From assembly GCA_037447655.1 (NCBI GenBank), contig JBBHKE010000827.1, positions 155,316 to 219,315 of the forward strand: a DNA stretch of 64,000 nucleotides. The letters run 5' to 3'. This document shows, piece after piece, positions 35,131-47,342 of this stretch (its first letter is position 1; each line of letters opens with the position of its first letter). A program made the translations under genes and the position numbers. Source of the stretch: Zygnema cylindricum. Lineage: Eukaryota; Streptophyta; Zygnematophyceae; Zygnematales; Zygnemataceae. The notes under the pieces were generated by a model. It had not been told where the DNA came from. It was given only the letters and a program-made list of their open reading frames with translations, and made no database searches.

Positions 35131-37550
35131 GCTCTCCTCGTCCTAAAATTTTCACACTCTTGTGGCGCGTCCGTGGGTCGTTTTTCATTCGCTGTTTGGG
35201 CGGTACTTGAACGAAAATCACCCCCTCGAGGTTATTTTGGATGAAGTTTTTTTTTGGGCTAGATTCTCTTGCACGAGGGGTCTAAAAGGGGAAAGGCAAA
35301 ATGCGTTCACATGACGACAAACACGCCATACATCCAAAGTATGAATTGACGTTCACTCTACTTCGGTAAAAATGATTTTCTCGTACGGCTAAAGTTTTTG
35401 TCAAAGTTCCCATGAACTGTTCGAGTCATATACCCGATTCCCTCGTCGAGAGTTTCCCATTTAAAATTATTTGAATTATCTGTCCATTTCCGTACAGAAA
35501 CTTTTCTTGTCGCATTTTGAAGCCCTAGCCCTAATTTGTCCCTTAACCCTAATTTGCTCCTTAACCTTAATTTGAAAAAACTCATAGCCGAAAAAAAGAA
35601 TTTGGGAGGTTAAAAAATGAAAATTTGTCACTTTTGAGGTTAAAAGATTTTGAGTTAAGTGTCGTTTTTTGGACATTTGAACTTTTTAAACGAGATATTT
35701 GTGGATTTGTTTGTGAATTTTGCGAAAAAAGGGTTAAGAATAGAAAAGTTTGGGGTAATAAATATTGAATCAACATCTTTTGGATAGAATATTTTTTGGA
35801 AAAAAAATGTGATGTTGGTGAAGTGCAATTTTTTTTGAAGGATATTACAAATTTCGCGTTTCTTTTTTTCTGAAATTATTTAAGAAAAGGGGGATAAAAC
35901 TGTAATTACCTCGCCTCTAAAACTTCTCCGAGCAAAAATTGAAAAAAAAAAGCTGTGTGTTTATATGTAAAAAGTTAGGATTTATCGAAGTAAGGTGAAA
36001 ATTGTAATCTTAACTCTTTCATCTCATTTTCACTTAAGAAAAGTTATAAATTTTTAGAAAGAATGATAGAAAATGCTTTTCTTTTTTTTCTTGTCAGGAA
36101 AAATGTTAGCGCTTTTATAAAGAAAAGAAGTCACGACTTTTTAGTTCTTTCCTTTTTTTCTTTTTTTTTATGAAGGAATTAGGGTTAGGGTTTATGGCAG
36201 AGGATGGTAATCCAAACTCTATATTCCGGCAGGTATTAGGTACTTTAAAATATACCGTATGTATTTATCGTATTTTATTTATAGCATATCTCTATACAAA
36301 AATGCATCGGACTCCGTACCTTTTTTCCGGCGTTTTTCTATTCCGCCAGCTAATATAAAAACGTTGAATCGTTGAATCAATTATCGTTGTCACCAGAGAC
36401 GCCAATCAAAACTCATAACACTCAACGGCTCAAGATCTTACACCAAAATTATCGACGGTCAATTATCGTTGTCACCAGAGACGAAGGCGACTACTAGTGT
36501 TGGGTATCGGGTAAATTCATATCGCGATAATCTCGATATTCGATATATTGAATATCGATCTAGGAGGATCCTCGATATATCGTACCGAGACCAAAATAAA
36601 TCATCGCGATATATATCGCGATATATAGTATTTTTTAAATTTAATATTTTTATTTTTTTATATAATATGTTATTTTATCGAAAAAGTCAAATTGTCTAAT
36701 ACGCCGCGTACGCTGTGATTTTCGTTCCGTGACTTAGGGTACTTTCGCATGTGCTAAAGTTACAGTTATTTTCTGTCGTTTTCCTCCATAACTTAGAAAA
36801 AAACGAGAAAATCAGCCGCCGTACCAAAAAAATGAAATTTATACCGTACAAGTTAGGTTTCCTTACAACTTTAAATGTACTGCAGTTTGTCGTCTAGCGC
36901 GAAGTAGTTTGTCGTCTACCGCATTTCGACCCACTTTTGCGTCCTTCCAGCTCATCTTCAAACTATATTTCAAATCACCTCGCGAGGTGATTTTAAATAT
37001 AGTCCGAAAAGGTAAGCGAATAGAGAGATGCTGCCGCACGTGTCAGAACGCTTTTACAATTTTTGTGCGCAAAATACTAAAAAAAAAAACACCGCACGTT
37101 TCCAGCTTGTGCGTACTGTTTTTCGTGCGCTGATTTCCGTACAGGGGCCGTCTCTCTCAAACACACGTGTCTTCACACATACGGCGTATGAAAAAATTGG
37201 CCACCTGTCGGCAAGTGGGAAGAAAAAAAAAGAAACAGCATTTCTGTGCGTCAGCGAAAGGTTTTAGAAGATTTCGACACGTCGACAATGTGGCGTACAG
37301 ACATTACGAAGTCACAAAAATTATAAAGCGTGGGGAGAAACCGCCCCAAATTGCAGCCGGGTGGAAGTTTCGCCTCATTTTGTGTACCACTTCATTTGTC
37401 ACAATGTTTTGTACACGTCTACGTAAGTCACTATTTTAAGTGACAAGTTTATTTCGTTTACATCCGAATGCTTTGAAAATTGTACGGAGAATCTTCGCTA
37501 AAATACAAAGTAACAAGACTAAGTTTCGGTTACATGCGAAAGTACCCTTA
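35131..37550 (+). repeat. 2.42 kb direct duplication, copy 2
   Basis: Near-identical to 22021-24440. Unlike copy 1, the hAT-like element that begins inside it (36495) continues past the block to a proper right terminus at 38161. Confidence 0.93.
36737..37547 (+). mobile_element. Harbinger-like MITE, copy 2
   Basis: Same 16 bp TIR and TTA flanks as 23627-24437. Confidence 0.88.
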
Positions 37551-37980
37551 AAGGTAGACGCCGCAAAATGTAACCGACAAAAAAGTACTAACTTTGAAAT
37601 TCTAATGATTAATTATTCGCGGTATGGTTACACGAGGAGGTCTCAGTAATAGTACGGACAACAAGATTTATGTATTACAGAGGCCTCGGGTACATCGCGT
37701 ATCTTTTGTAAATAAGTTTTACATACGTGTTTTGATATGAGTGGTTCCACGTAAGGTGGTAACCAAATCTCAAAAATCATCGAATATCTGGAAACCGACC
37801 TTTTTCGTATGGAAAATTGTACTTGCGTATGACGTACGTGTACTTCACAAGTGTACCTCGTCAATGTACCTCAGAGATCTCTTCACACCGCTGACTTTCA
37901 TAAAAAAAACCGTATTTCTTTCCTTCAAAGATTTTACAGTCACTTTGTCCGAAGTCACGAGACTTTGAAAACCTGTGGGA

Positions 37981-38005
37981 TTTTTTTTTTTTTTTTTTTT
38001 TTTTT
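37981..38005. repeat. Poly-T tract
   Basis: About 25 T in a row inside the right half of the hAT-like element. Confidence 0.95.
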
Positions 38006-38161
38006 GCTTCAATATATTGACGATACGATATATTGGCGATATATCGGCAATATATCGCGATGGTTTGAAATTCGATATATCGAAGCGATAAATCGATTAT
38101 CGGGTACCTGAAATTCGATATATATCGAATATCGGAAAACGGTCCTCGATACCCAACACTA

Positions 38162-38369
38162 CACCGTGAATCGCTATTAGCGTAATGAAATAGACAGCGT
38201 AATGAAACAATTAGCGTTATTGACGCTATTTGGGAATTTGGGGGTTTTGAAGGAAATCATTTACTCTAATTTGTTTTTTCAAGGGTTTTTATTTATTCTA
38301 TTTGAGAATTTGGGTAAAAAAAGGGGGTACCGCAATTAGAGTCATTGACGCTAATAGCGATTCACGGTG
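38162..38369 (+). mobile_element. Mariner-like MITE, cleanest copy
   Basis: Perfect TIRs starting CACCGTGAATCGCTATTAGC, with the complementary right end, between TA dinucleotides at 38160-38161 and 38370-38371. 208 bp, non-coding. It sits in the terminal TA of the hAT-like element. Confidence 0.92.
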
Positions 38370-38657
38370 TAGCGACTACAATGCTTTGCCCTTTTAGGAA
38401 AAGGGCAAAGCAAAAACGTTGAATCGTGTCTGCCACCGTGGACCAATCACAGCCGTCAGATTGAAACTCCATTAAGCGGGCGGCGAAAAAAGCGTTCACA
38501 CAAATAGCGATACACGGTGTAGTACAATCGTACGGCAAGATATTTTCCATTGTACATTACTACATTCATAGGGCAGATCTTTACATCGAACGGCCGACGT
38601 TTAAAACGCGTTTACAATTGTTTTATAGTACTGTAACGTATAGTCATAACTCATAAG

Positions 38658-39140
38658 CATAGTTGTTCAAATCGCGCGATTTTTTCCTTTTTTCCGATTA
38701 AAACGTATATTTCGTGACTTTTGAATAAATCGGAAAAAAACGTGATGTACTTTCTGTCCGGTAAACTGAACGGATAATATACAGAAACTGTACGGTACGT
38801 ACAGTAACTGTACGGTTTGTACCAAAAAAGTACGGAATTTGACTAAAAGATACGTTGCACTTCGTAGTACTTTCTTTCCGGTAAACTGAACAGAAATTTA
38901 ACGGGAAACGTACGGAATTGATACAAAATTGTACGGACTATTACGAAAAGAGACGGGAACTGTACGGACAATGTACAAACTGCGTTATATGTAAAACTCA
39001 ATTTCTTTTACATGTACGGGATTGTACGGAAGAAAATTCATTAACGATTTTAACGATTTTTTTCAAAAGGTTCAATGCGTTTGTTACGTATAATTCGTCG
39101 CGAATTAAATAGTTCGCACGAAACGCCGTGAACAACTATG
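38658..39140 (+). mobile_element. hAT-like MITE rich in GTAC
   Basis: Target duplication CTCATAAG at 38650-38657 and 39141-39148. TIR CATAGTTGTTCA / TGAACAACTATG. The interior contains two related roughly 48 bp segments starting gtactttctgtccggtaaac (about 38747) and gtactttctttccggtaaac (about 38871), and numerous gtacgg words. No protein. Confidence 0.9.
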
Positions 39141-39465
39141 CTCATAAGTCATAAACTACCATGTACGGACACAAATTGTACATACATTACACGTTTCTGG
39201 TTCTTAGCGCGTTGTTTTAACACGCTAATTATACCTGAAAAACGTGTTAACGCTATATCTGGTATCACAGTACTGTGCGCACGCCGCACGTTGAAAAAAC
39301 CATTTAGTACGACTATAATACGGGCTACCAGATATAGCGTTTGTACAAGTTTTCGCACTTTAAATTTTTTTCACGTGTTTGCAAACCGTGTTAAGCAGTT
39401 GCGTGCTACGCAAGAAACTGTACGGCTGGACTGAAATTGTCCTTTTTAACGCGCCATCGCTTCAG

Positions 39466-39474
39466 TATAAAATA
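39466..39474 (+). promoter_or_regulatory. TATA box of the LURP-one-related gene
   Basis: TATAAAATA 176 bp upstream of the ATG at 39650, followed by a CT-rich leader (about 39500-39640), the usual arrangement of a plant core promoter with a pyrimidine patch. Confidence 0.6.
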
Positions 39475-39649
39475 AAGAGCCAGGAAAACATTTTCAGTCG
39501 TATCCCTCCTGCCCTCTTTTATCTCTCTTCCTATCTTCCTTCCCCTCTCTCTTCCTCTATCTTTTCTCCTCTCTCGCCTCCTCTCTCTCTTCCCTCTTCT
39601 CTGTTCTAAACTTTTTCAATTCTCTCCCTTCTCTATTCCCACACCAGCC

Positions 39650-40662
39650 ATGTCTCACTACCCTCCTCCCCCTCCACAAGGCTACCCTCCCCCCCCTCCA
39701 CAAGGCTTCCCCCCCCCCCCTCCACAAGGCTACCCTTCCCCCCCTCCACAAGGCTACCCTGCACCCCAAAACTGCTACCCCCAATATGCCCCACAACAAA
39801 ACGTCCACCTTCCTCCTCAATCCTATCCTTACTCCTCCCTGCCCCAAAATTGCCCTCCATATTATCCTCCCTCTAATCCGCAAATGTGCCCCTCTCACCC
39901 CTCGCCCCAAGCTTTCCCCTCTTATCCCTCTCACCCTTCCCAAGCCCATACTCCTTACCCTCCTAAGTCATACAATCCCCACTCTCCCTCTCCTCTCTCT
40001 CCCTTTCCCCCACTCTCCCTCTCCTCACTCTCCCTCCGCTTACGCTCCCTGTACCTGCCATCACTATACCCCTCTCCCTCCCCCCTCTCACTCTCTCCCT
40101 TCCTCTCCCTCGCCCCCTCCTCAAGTTAACCTCCTGGGGTCCCAGTACGTCTATCCGTACGAAACCACTCTCGTTTTGAGAGAGAACTGTAACTGGTCAC
40201 CTGACGACATGGACGTGACAGATGTCACGGGAGTCTCCCACTTCACTTTACGGGCGCAGTAAGCAACTTTTTTCATTCTTTTTTTTTTGGGAATTTTTAA
40301 TTTCTTTTTCTTTCTATTGGGTGTTTTTTTGTTTTGGAGGAAAGGCGCTTTTTTTGTTTTGGGTGTGTTTTTTTTTTTTAAATAGGAATTGCTACATTTA
40401 TGGACGGTGAATTTCTATGTCCACGGAAAGAAAACCCGGACTTTTGTCTTTTAGTGTACAAATCAGTACGGATTTCTCCACCAAAACTGAATGAAACAGT
40501 GAATCTCTACAAACACACCACGTGTACCTGGGCATTTTTCTTTCAGTGACATTTGTCTTATACCGACATTTGTCTTCTAGTGATTTCGTAAAACTTCCCT
40601 CGCCTAAAGAGCACAAAATCTGCCAGAAACCGTACAGTCTGACATCCCTCATCTTCCTCTCC

Positions 40663-40757
<95 letters not shown>

Positions 40758-42476
40758 CCCCTCTCTCTCCCTCTCCCTCCCTCTCTCTCTCCCTCTCTCT
40801 CCCTCTCTCTCCCTCTCTCTCTCTCCCCCCCTCTCTCTCCCTCTCTCTCCCTATCTCTCACTCCCCCCCCTCTCTCTCTCCCTCTCTCCCCCCCCTCTCT
40901 CTCTCCCTCTCTCTCTCCCTCTCTCTCTCTCTCCCTCTCCCTCTTTCATTCAACAGACTAGTAAGCTCGCTTAAAAAACGGACGATTTACGATAATCGCG
41001 GAGAATCGATTTGTTCGACGATGACAGAAATTTTGACAAACACCACTTTAATTTGTTTGGATGCGGATCCAAAATCAAACCGAAAAATTGCTAAAGTTCG
41101 TAAAGTCATTTTTTCATCTTCTCCACAAGCTCATGTGAGTAATTATTTTTATTTTTCAATTTTTTTCAATTGTTCATTTTTCTGTAATTTTCATTTTTTT
41201 TGCATAAGTAATTTGCAACTTTGTTCACAAATGTAATTTGTAAACTGTTTCACCCAAAGCCATTCTTTTCGCATGGGAGGAGTATAGTTTTTCTTTCTTG
41301 CATGTAAAATTATTATTCTTGTCTTTAGGAAAAGCTAAGGTTTTTTGTGGAAGCACTTTTTTTTTTTTTAAATATACAAGTTTTGCTGCATGTAGAAGTA
41401 CATTTATTTATTTGCGTTTTTTTTTTTTTTTCTTTTCGAGAACATTTTTTTTGCATAAGCGATTTTTTTGGCAAAAGTAACTTTCCTGCCATAGTATTTT
41501 TTTCCGTTTTCTTTTACTTGTTTTTTGTTATAGATATATAATTTTTTTACCATTTATTTGTGTAATTGGGATTTGTATTTTTTTTGTGGTTTTCGTTTGT
41601 GACTAATTGGAAAGTTTTAAAATAAAATATAAGGTTCTAACATTATATTTACAAAATTTTGATGGAAGATGCAGGTTTTTTTCAAAGGAAACAAATCGCC
41701 GAATCCGGATATTATGATCAAAGGATCAATGGGCGAGAAAACTTTTGAGGTTTGTTTTTTTTTTAGTTTTTTTTTCTATATTCTTTCAATTTTCCTGCTT
41801 TTTATTTTCTTTCTACTATTACTTCTTTATCTATGCCTTTGTTGTGGAAGCACGTTTCTCTCTTCTGATTTGTAAGCGTTGCTTTTGGAGGAAAACGTGA
41901 TTTTCTTTAACGCTGCCTTTGTGGAGATCTTTCGCATTTGATTTTTTTTTTCTGCGACCGCATTGAAGATTTTGTTTTTTTGTTTTTTTTTATTTTTTTT
42001 TTTTGTTTTTTTTTTTTTTATTATCGGGTATTAAGTTAATCTTATGCGGAGTAAGAATCCAAAACAAGCATACATTTTACAGAAATTTTTGATATTTTTT
42101 CCTTGTTTTTTTTTTTGAAATTCCTGCAATTTTCGACCGTCACTCGTTTCCCCACTTTCCTTTTTTGTCATATTTTATCACTAGTTTGACAAATTCTAAC
42201 ATAAATTTTTCCTCAAAGAAGTAATAACTTTGTCCCTCTCCCGCTTCTTCTTCCCTCCCTCTCCTCCTTCTCCCTCTCCCTCTCCCCCACCCTCAGATTG
42301 CCAACAGTGGAGGCCTTACTTTAGCGAAAGTGACTCGAAATTATTCTTCGGCAGAGGCCCGATTGTACGGAAAAGATACGTACAATGTACGGATTTTTCC
42401 GGGTGTCGATACAGCTCTCATGGTTGTGCTAGTAACAATTATCGAGGGAGTGTTCGTGGGACCGACCCAAAAGTGA
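39650..42476 (+). CDS. LURP-one-related (tubby-fold) protein with Pro-rich N-terminus; frame break in exon 1
   Basis: Exons 39650-40258, 40957-41134, 41675-41749 and 42297-42476 (stop TGA 42474), all with GT..AG borders and matching phases. The N-terminus is a YPPPPPQG-type Pro/Tyr repeat (about 39656-39960). The rest matches the LURP-one-related domain, a tubby-like beta barrel with a C-terminal helix: strand segments YPYETTLVLRE and DMDVTDVTG in exon 1, SLKKRTIYDNRGESIC in exon 2, GSMGEKTFE in exon 3, and the signature LYGKDTYNVRIFPGVDTALMVVLV in exon 4 (given here with LYGKDTYNVR and PGVDTALMVV as the key parts). In plants the family includes defence-linked LURP1; a molecular activity is not established. 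The repeat frame (ATG 39650) runs to a stop at 40127, whereas the domain is in another frame from about 40110 onward. A one- or two-base indel, or a cryptic intron in the CT-rich stretch 39970-40110, must join them. Confidence 0.78.
40668..40943. repeat. (CT)n/CCT microsatellite in intron 1 of the LURP-one-related gene
   Basis: About 275 bp of ctctct and ccctctc units that end in the polypyrimidine tract of exon 2's acceptor. Confidence 0.95.
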
Positions 42477-45400
42477 AAAAGCACGTTGGGTAAATTTGGG
42501 CTTTCTCGGGGAAAATTTGGGTTTCCTACGAAAAAAAAAATTTTTCCTTTGGAAAATTGGGGTTTCGTTGCAAAAAACAAAAAAAAGGAAAAGGAAGATA
42601 TTGAGGGAAATTAGGGCTTTATTCCGGGAATATAGGATTTTGTCCTAAGATGTTTGGGTTTTATTGTAAAATAGACTTGTGAATCTTCAAAGCAGTTTTT
42701 AGTGTGGAAAGTGAGCGAGAAAAGGGTATTTTTTTAGGGCCTACTTTTTTTTTTTTTTAATACTTTGAAAATACATTGGAGTTTGATGGAGAGCTTTTTC
42801 CTGTTTTTAAATTTTGGATACTTAATCTTGGTTTTTTACTTTAATCTCCTTTTTTCATTTCAGTTTTCAATTCATTTTTTCGCTTCCTTTTTCTTTTTCT
42901 TTTTTTGTTTTATGGTTCTTTTGTTTTATGGTACTTTATATGTTGTTCTCATGTTTTGAGTTTTTAGATGCTGTGGTGGTGAAAATTTTGAAGTGTATTC
43001 CTGATTTTTTGTGTTTTGGATTTTCTGGATAATCTGAAACATTCAAGTTGTATTTGTAAGTTATTGGCTTATGTTCCAAAAACTAATATAATTTCAAATA
43101 ATAAAATGTTTTCGGATTTTACAACAGAAAAGTTAACAGAAAAAAAAATAGAAAAATTTGGTACACTTTCTGAACTGAAAAACGATTGGAGGCAAAAAAA
43201 AAATACAAAGAAAATGAACCCACATATCGAGCAGAATAGCAGTGTCATATTTTTTTTTGTTTGAAAATTGTCCTCTCTTCTTAGTTTATTTTTTCAAAGG
43301 TTATCCTTGTATGTTTTCAAGTTGATCTTTTTGTTATTTTTTTTCTTTCCATTGTATATGTAATTGTTATTTTTTTTGTTTGTACTCGTGTTAGATATAT
43401 CCCCCCCTTTTTTTACTTTTTCATCCTTTTCATGCTTTTCCACTTTTTCAATACTTTTTTTTTTCTTTTTCTTTTCTTTTTCTTTTTCAACACCTTTTCC
43501 ACACCTTTCCCCCTTTTTTTTAGTTTCGAGCAAAAAAAATTTGAAAATTTAAATCGAAAACCAATTTTAGAAAAAGTAATCGGCAGCCTCTTGCTGATAA
43601 CCGATGTACCTTTTATGGACCTATCGATAATCGACATATTGGTCGTTATGTAGATAAGAGAATTATCGCTATGAATTAGCGATAAATGTCAGGCCGATAA
43701 TTATGGTGATAAACTCGTACTGTGGTACGGAATGAATTGTGAAACAAAAAGCCATTGCGTAGCATAAATCCGTACTGTGACTCTCCGTAGCGTATTTGGC
43801 TATTTGCGTACCATGATTCCGTACTGTGGTACAAACCGCTCCGCGGAACTGATACATCAGTGGTATTTGATTGTGGTTCGGAGGGAAATATAGGGCCCCA
43901 TCCCGTTCGGTATTGGATTTATTGCGATAAGAACTACCATATACACAACCACTAACACCATGAACCGCCTATATTGTTAATAACACTATATCCACGCCCC
44001 TACATTTTCACCCTTGAACCTTAAAAATACAACTGATAATACTATTTTTCTTTACATTAGTATAGGTAAGGTTTGATTAACATCATTGACTATAATTTCT
44101 AATGTCTTTAAAAGGTTGAGGGAATGTAAGGTGCCAGTTTGTACTAAAATTGCTTTTTATCTGGTAAAAACGTACAGAAAAACTGTCATTTAATGGCGTC
44201 GAGACCTGAAAGTGGCGCGGACAGGGGGCAGCGCTTTCATAATTAATTCCAAAAAACAAAGGAGATATCACACAAACCTGTTCTCACATATTCAGACGAA
44301 TGTGTGAACACAGGCTGGAGGGGCTAGACTATGGGAATGTGTATCATAATTAGCTGTATAAATTAGAATTATTGTTTAGATGGCGCAAGGTCATGAAACT
44401 CAGTATAGCTTTAATAACACTGTCTTTACAATAGTAATTTCTTAACACAAAGAATTCACCATGTACACGTAGGCAGCTTGTCTGCGGTAGAATGACGAGA
44501 TTTTTCATGTCATGACACCGAAGCAAATCCCCAACCAGAGGGAGCGCATGTTTGATACGTCTTTTAGAAATACCGGTATATTTTAGATACTAAACCTTTT
44601 TTCATTTTATAATACTGTATTTCAGTGCGTAATTACCTAACAAGCTTCAATGTAGTTGCTTCAAAACTTAAGCTGTTAAGAGAACAAAATCAGTACACTC
44701 ACCTGGCTATAGTGCCGTCGGCGGGACGAATAAAGACAAAAAGGTAAATAAAGAATGCCTATTTTACCTACCGCTTCAATGCAAGTGTAATTTTAAAAGA
44801 AACACTAACTTACCAGGTATTAGCACACAAAGCTGAAATGCGATTGAGAGTTCAACAAGGAAAACTAAAACTCCAAAACAAGGCTGGATAAATGTTCAGT
44901 AGCTTTCTATGCGCACAACGACCTATCCCTCCTTTATAAGGAGAATATTCATACAACTGCTAGAAAGATAGTTAAAAAAGATGCCAGAGGCTGTATTTGT
45001 TTGTAATATTTTGATCGCAAAAACTAACCTAAGGACACACCATTCGAGAGGTATTGAGATGGTACAAAACAAACACAGAACATCGGTGGAAGAAACATAA
45101 ACCAATAATAAAAAAACAGCAACCTACAGTTAAAAAAGCATAAGTGGATAACTTTTGCAAGCAAATCAACAAGGACTTTCCTCCACATAGCAAACAATTT
45201 CAAACTACAACAGATTCGCGATCAAACATTCTCCACAATATACCCTGATTAAAAAATATAACCATAAACAGATACAGGAAAAGAAAGTCAGACAAGCTGA
45301 GCCATTCTAACCCCACACACACGTCATAGATAAAACGTCCTAGATCACCCAAAACCTATAGATTGGGAAGGAATAAACAGAAACGCCAAATTGAGCCACT

Positions 45401-45947
45401 ACCAAATGTGAAATATAAATTCCTTGTCAAAGTCCAAAAAAATACAACTTATACAGATATTTTTTGCCTTTGACCTAAAGACTTTCCCACCTCCCCTAAA
45501 GAAGACTTTCACTCTAACAGATAACTGTTCTTTATTTACCTTTATGTCTTTATTCATTCCCCTGACGGCAGTATAGCCAGAAGAGTGTATTGACTTGCCC
45601 CGTACTTTTCCCAGCATGCCACGAAATTAGTGAGCAGCATCATGTTTTCAAACCTATATACAAGCCCCAAATGCGGGATATTTTCACATCTTCGAAACTA
45701 ACCAGAACGCCCTTCAAACCAGCGTAGAATGGACCAAGAGCCGTTTGCCCAAACGAAAAGCTTACCGTTCAAAAAAGAGGTAGCTTCTCTGGTCACATAC
45801 CTACAACGAAGGCACTTATTGCAGGCTAGACCTAACCTACAATTCCCTAAAACTTCTGTAAGAAGAATGTGGAAAGAATTGCTACAACGAATATGAAAGC
45901 GGGTAGCAAAACCGCAAACTTTTCACAAGGTTACAAAAGACGACAAT
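42477..45947. other. Intergenic DNA, no gene recognised
   Basis: T-rich immediately after the LURP-one-related gene. The block 43560-43960 contains tatcg/cgata words and an acacaacca end resembling the hAT-like MITE family, so it is probably a decayed element. From 44000 to 45900 only short unsupported frames were found (for example 45399-45617 on the minus strand). Confidence 0.35.
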
Positions 45948-47342
45948 CTACACAATTTGCAAAATCTGCTTCAACCTGTTTGTAGCTTTGTACACTTCAT
46001 TACCACTGTACCTGCTGCTACTTGACGCCTCTACATCAATATACAGCATCCTACGAGATAACCCTGCGGCGCTAGAGATTCCTAACTGACTTGCTCGATC
46101 TTTTTGGCCGATAATTGCGTCGACAGACAATACAGCAGTTTGCTCTATATTAGACGGTGCAGGTGAGGCAGGAGCCGAATGTACAATTAGAGAAATTCCG
46201 GCAGTCTCGACAGACTTTGAGGGACTTCTTGTCTCTAATGCGGAAGACCCCGTTATTTTCTTGCAAGCAAAGGTCGGAAGTGGGAGACAACTGGGAGGGG
46301 GCGAATTGGCATATGCAGGCCCCGCCCACTTCTCGTTCATGGAAGACCGTAATAGTGCTGAGTCAGCACAATTTAAACGTCCAAGCTCCGGACTGCCCGG
46401 AGGCGTAATATATACGTAGCCAAAAGGCTTCTGCGACCCTGTGACACGTTCGGCAGTTACAGATGCTGAAAAGCTCCAGGCCCCGGGTGCAGACGAAGAC
46501 AAGGATTCAGTAAGGGGCCTTTGACCGTTGTTTCCAGAGACATCCTGTCTTGATTCTCGCTCAGGTACATCGCTTTCTGATGAGCTTGTAGATGCTGATG
46601 TTGAGAAACCATAAGGCGAAGTTGGAGACGGGGCAGAAGAGGTTTCATCACCATGAGCGACCTACAGTTCAAAAGAGCGATTCAGAGATCGAAAGAAAAC
46701 ACAAATACAGTCCTAATGTGCATATATCCAAGCTACCGATAATAAATGTGTTGAGAATAATCCTCACCTTAAGAGGTTTCAGAGAGGCCTGCATGCCTAC
46801 AATGCCTGTGTGTTCCTTGCATGTATTCCTATATCTGCTTCTCGCTTTCTTCTCTCTTTTGACATTGACAGGCATGCCTTCCTTCTTCACACTTTTCCCC
46901 GCTAGCCTTTCGGAAAGTAGGGACAGGGATGTCCAAAAGACTAGCACCCTTCCTGAAAAAAGGAAAAAAATATATTTCAGTCGAAATAGAACATCAAAAA
47001 ATAAATCTGGCGGTCTCAGCACAAGCTACAAAATTAATAAAAAAAATTAAAAGTTATTTCAAATAAAACATAATGGCAAAAACCACAATTTAAAAAAAGA
47101 AACTAATGCCGACTAACCTTCTAAACGAGTCGACGTCTGTATTCACATTGACATCGTTTTCATTCCACGTGTCAGTTCCTGGAACAAAATAAGGAACCAA
47201 ATCTCGCCCGAAGGACGGCAGGGCCACTTCGACCTTTCGTTGACTCGCTGCAATCATCCTGTCGACAATAATCTCCTCGTCACTGGTCAGCTTCATGGAT
47301 ACGAGAGCCGACTGAACCTGCGAGGACAGAGAACAGCGTAAC
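45880..47342 (-). repeat. Left arm of a large inverted duplication
   Basis: Matches 49031-50694 in reverse orientation, covering exons 2-4, their introns and the 3' flank. The inner boundary is in intron 1 (ttacgctgttctctgtcc). About 1.7 kb separates the arms. Confidence 0.9.

Larger units (their letters stand above)
36495..38371 (+). mobile_element. hAT-like element with nested Harbinger-like MITE and terminal mariner-like MITE
   Basis: TIR TAGTGTTGGGTATCG at 36495 and its complement CGATACCCAACACTA ending at 38161. The 8 bp target sequence gcgactac lies at 36487-36494 on the left. On the right it appears at 38372-38379, just after the mariner-like MITE 38162-38369 and its duplicated TA. 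Subterminal regions are crowded with cgatatatcg palindromes. No transposase is seen. The short frames inside (for example 36909-37133) also occur in copy 1 and have no motif. Confidence 0.9.

Noticed and set aside
36909-37649. Small ORFs in the duplicated block as transposase remnants
   Set aside because: Identical in both copies because the DNA is identical; no transposase motif (DDE or zinc finger) could be seen.
40522-40974. 150-codon Leu/Ser ORF
   Set aside because: It is the CT microsatellite in intron 1 of the LURP-one-related gene read as protein.
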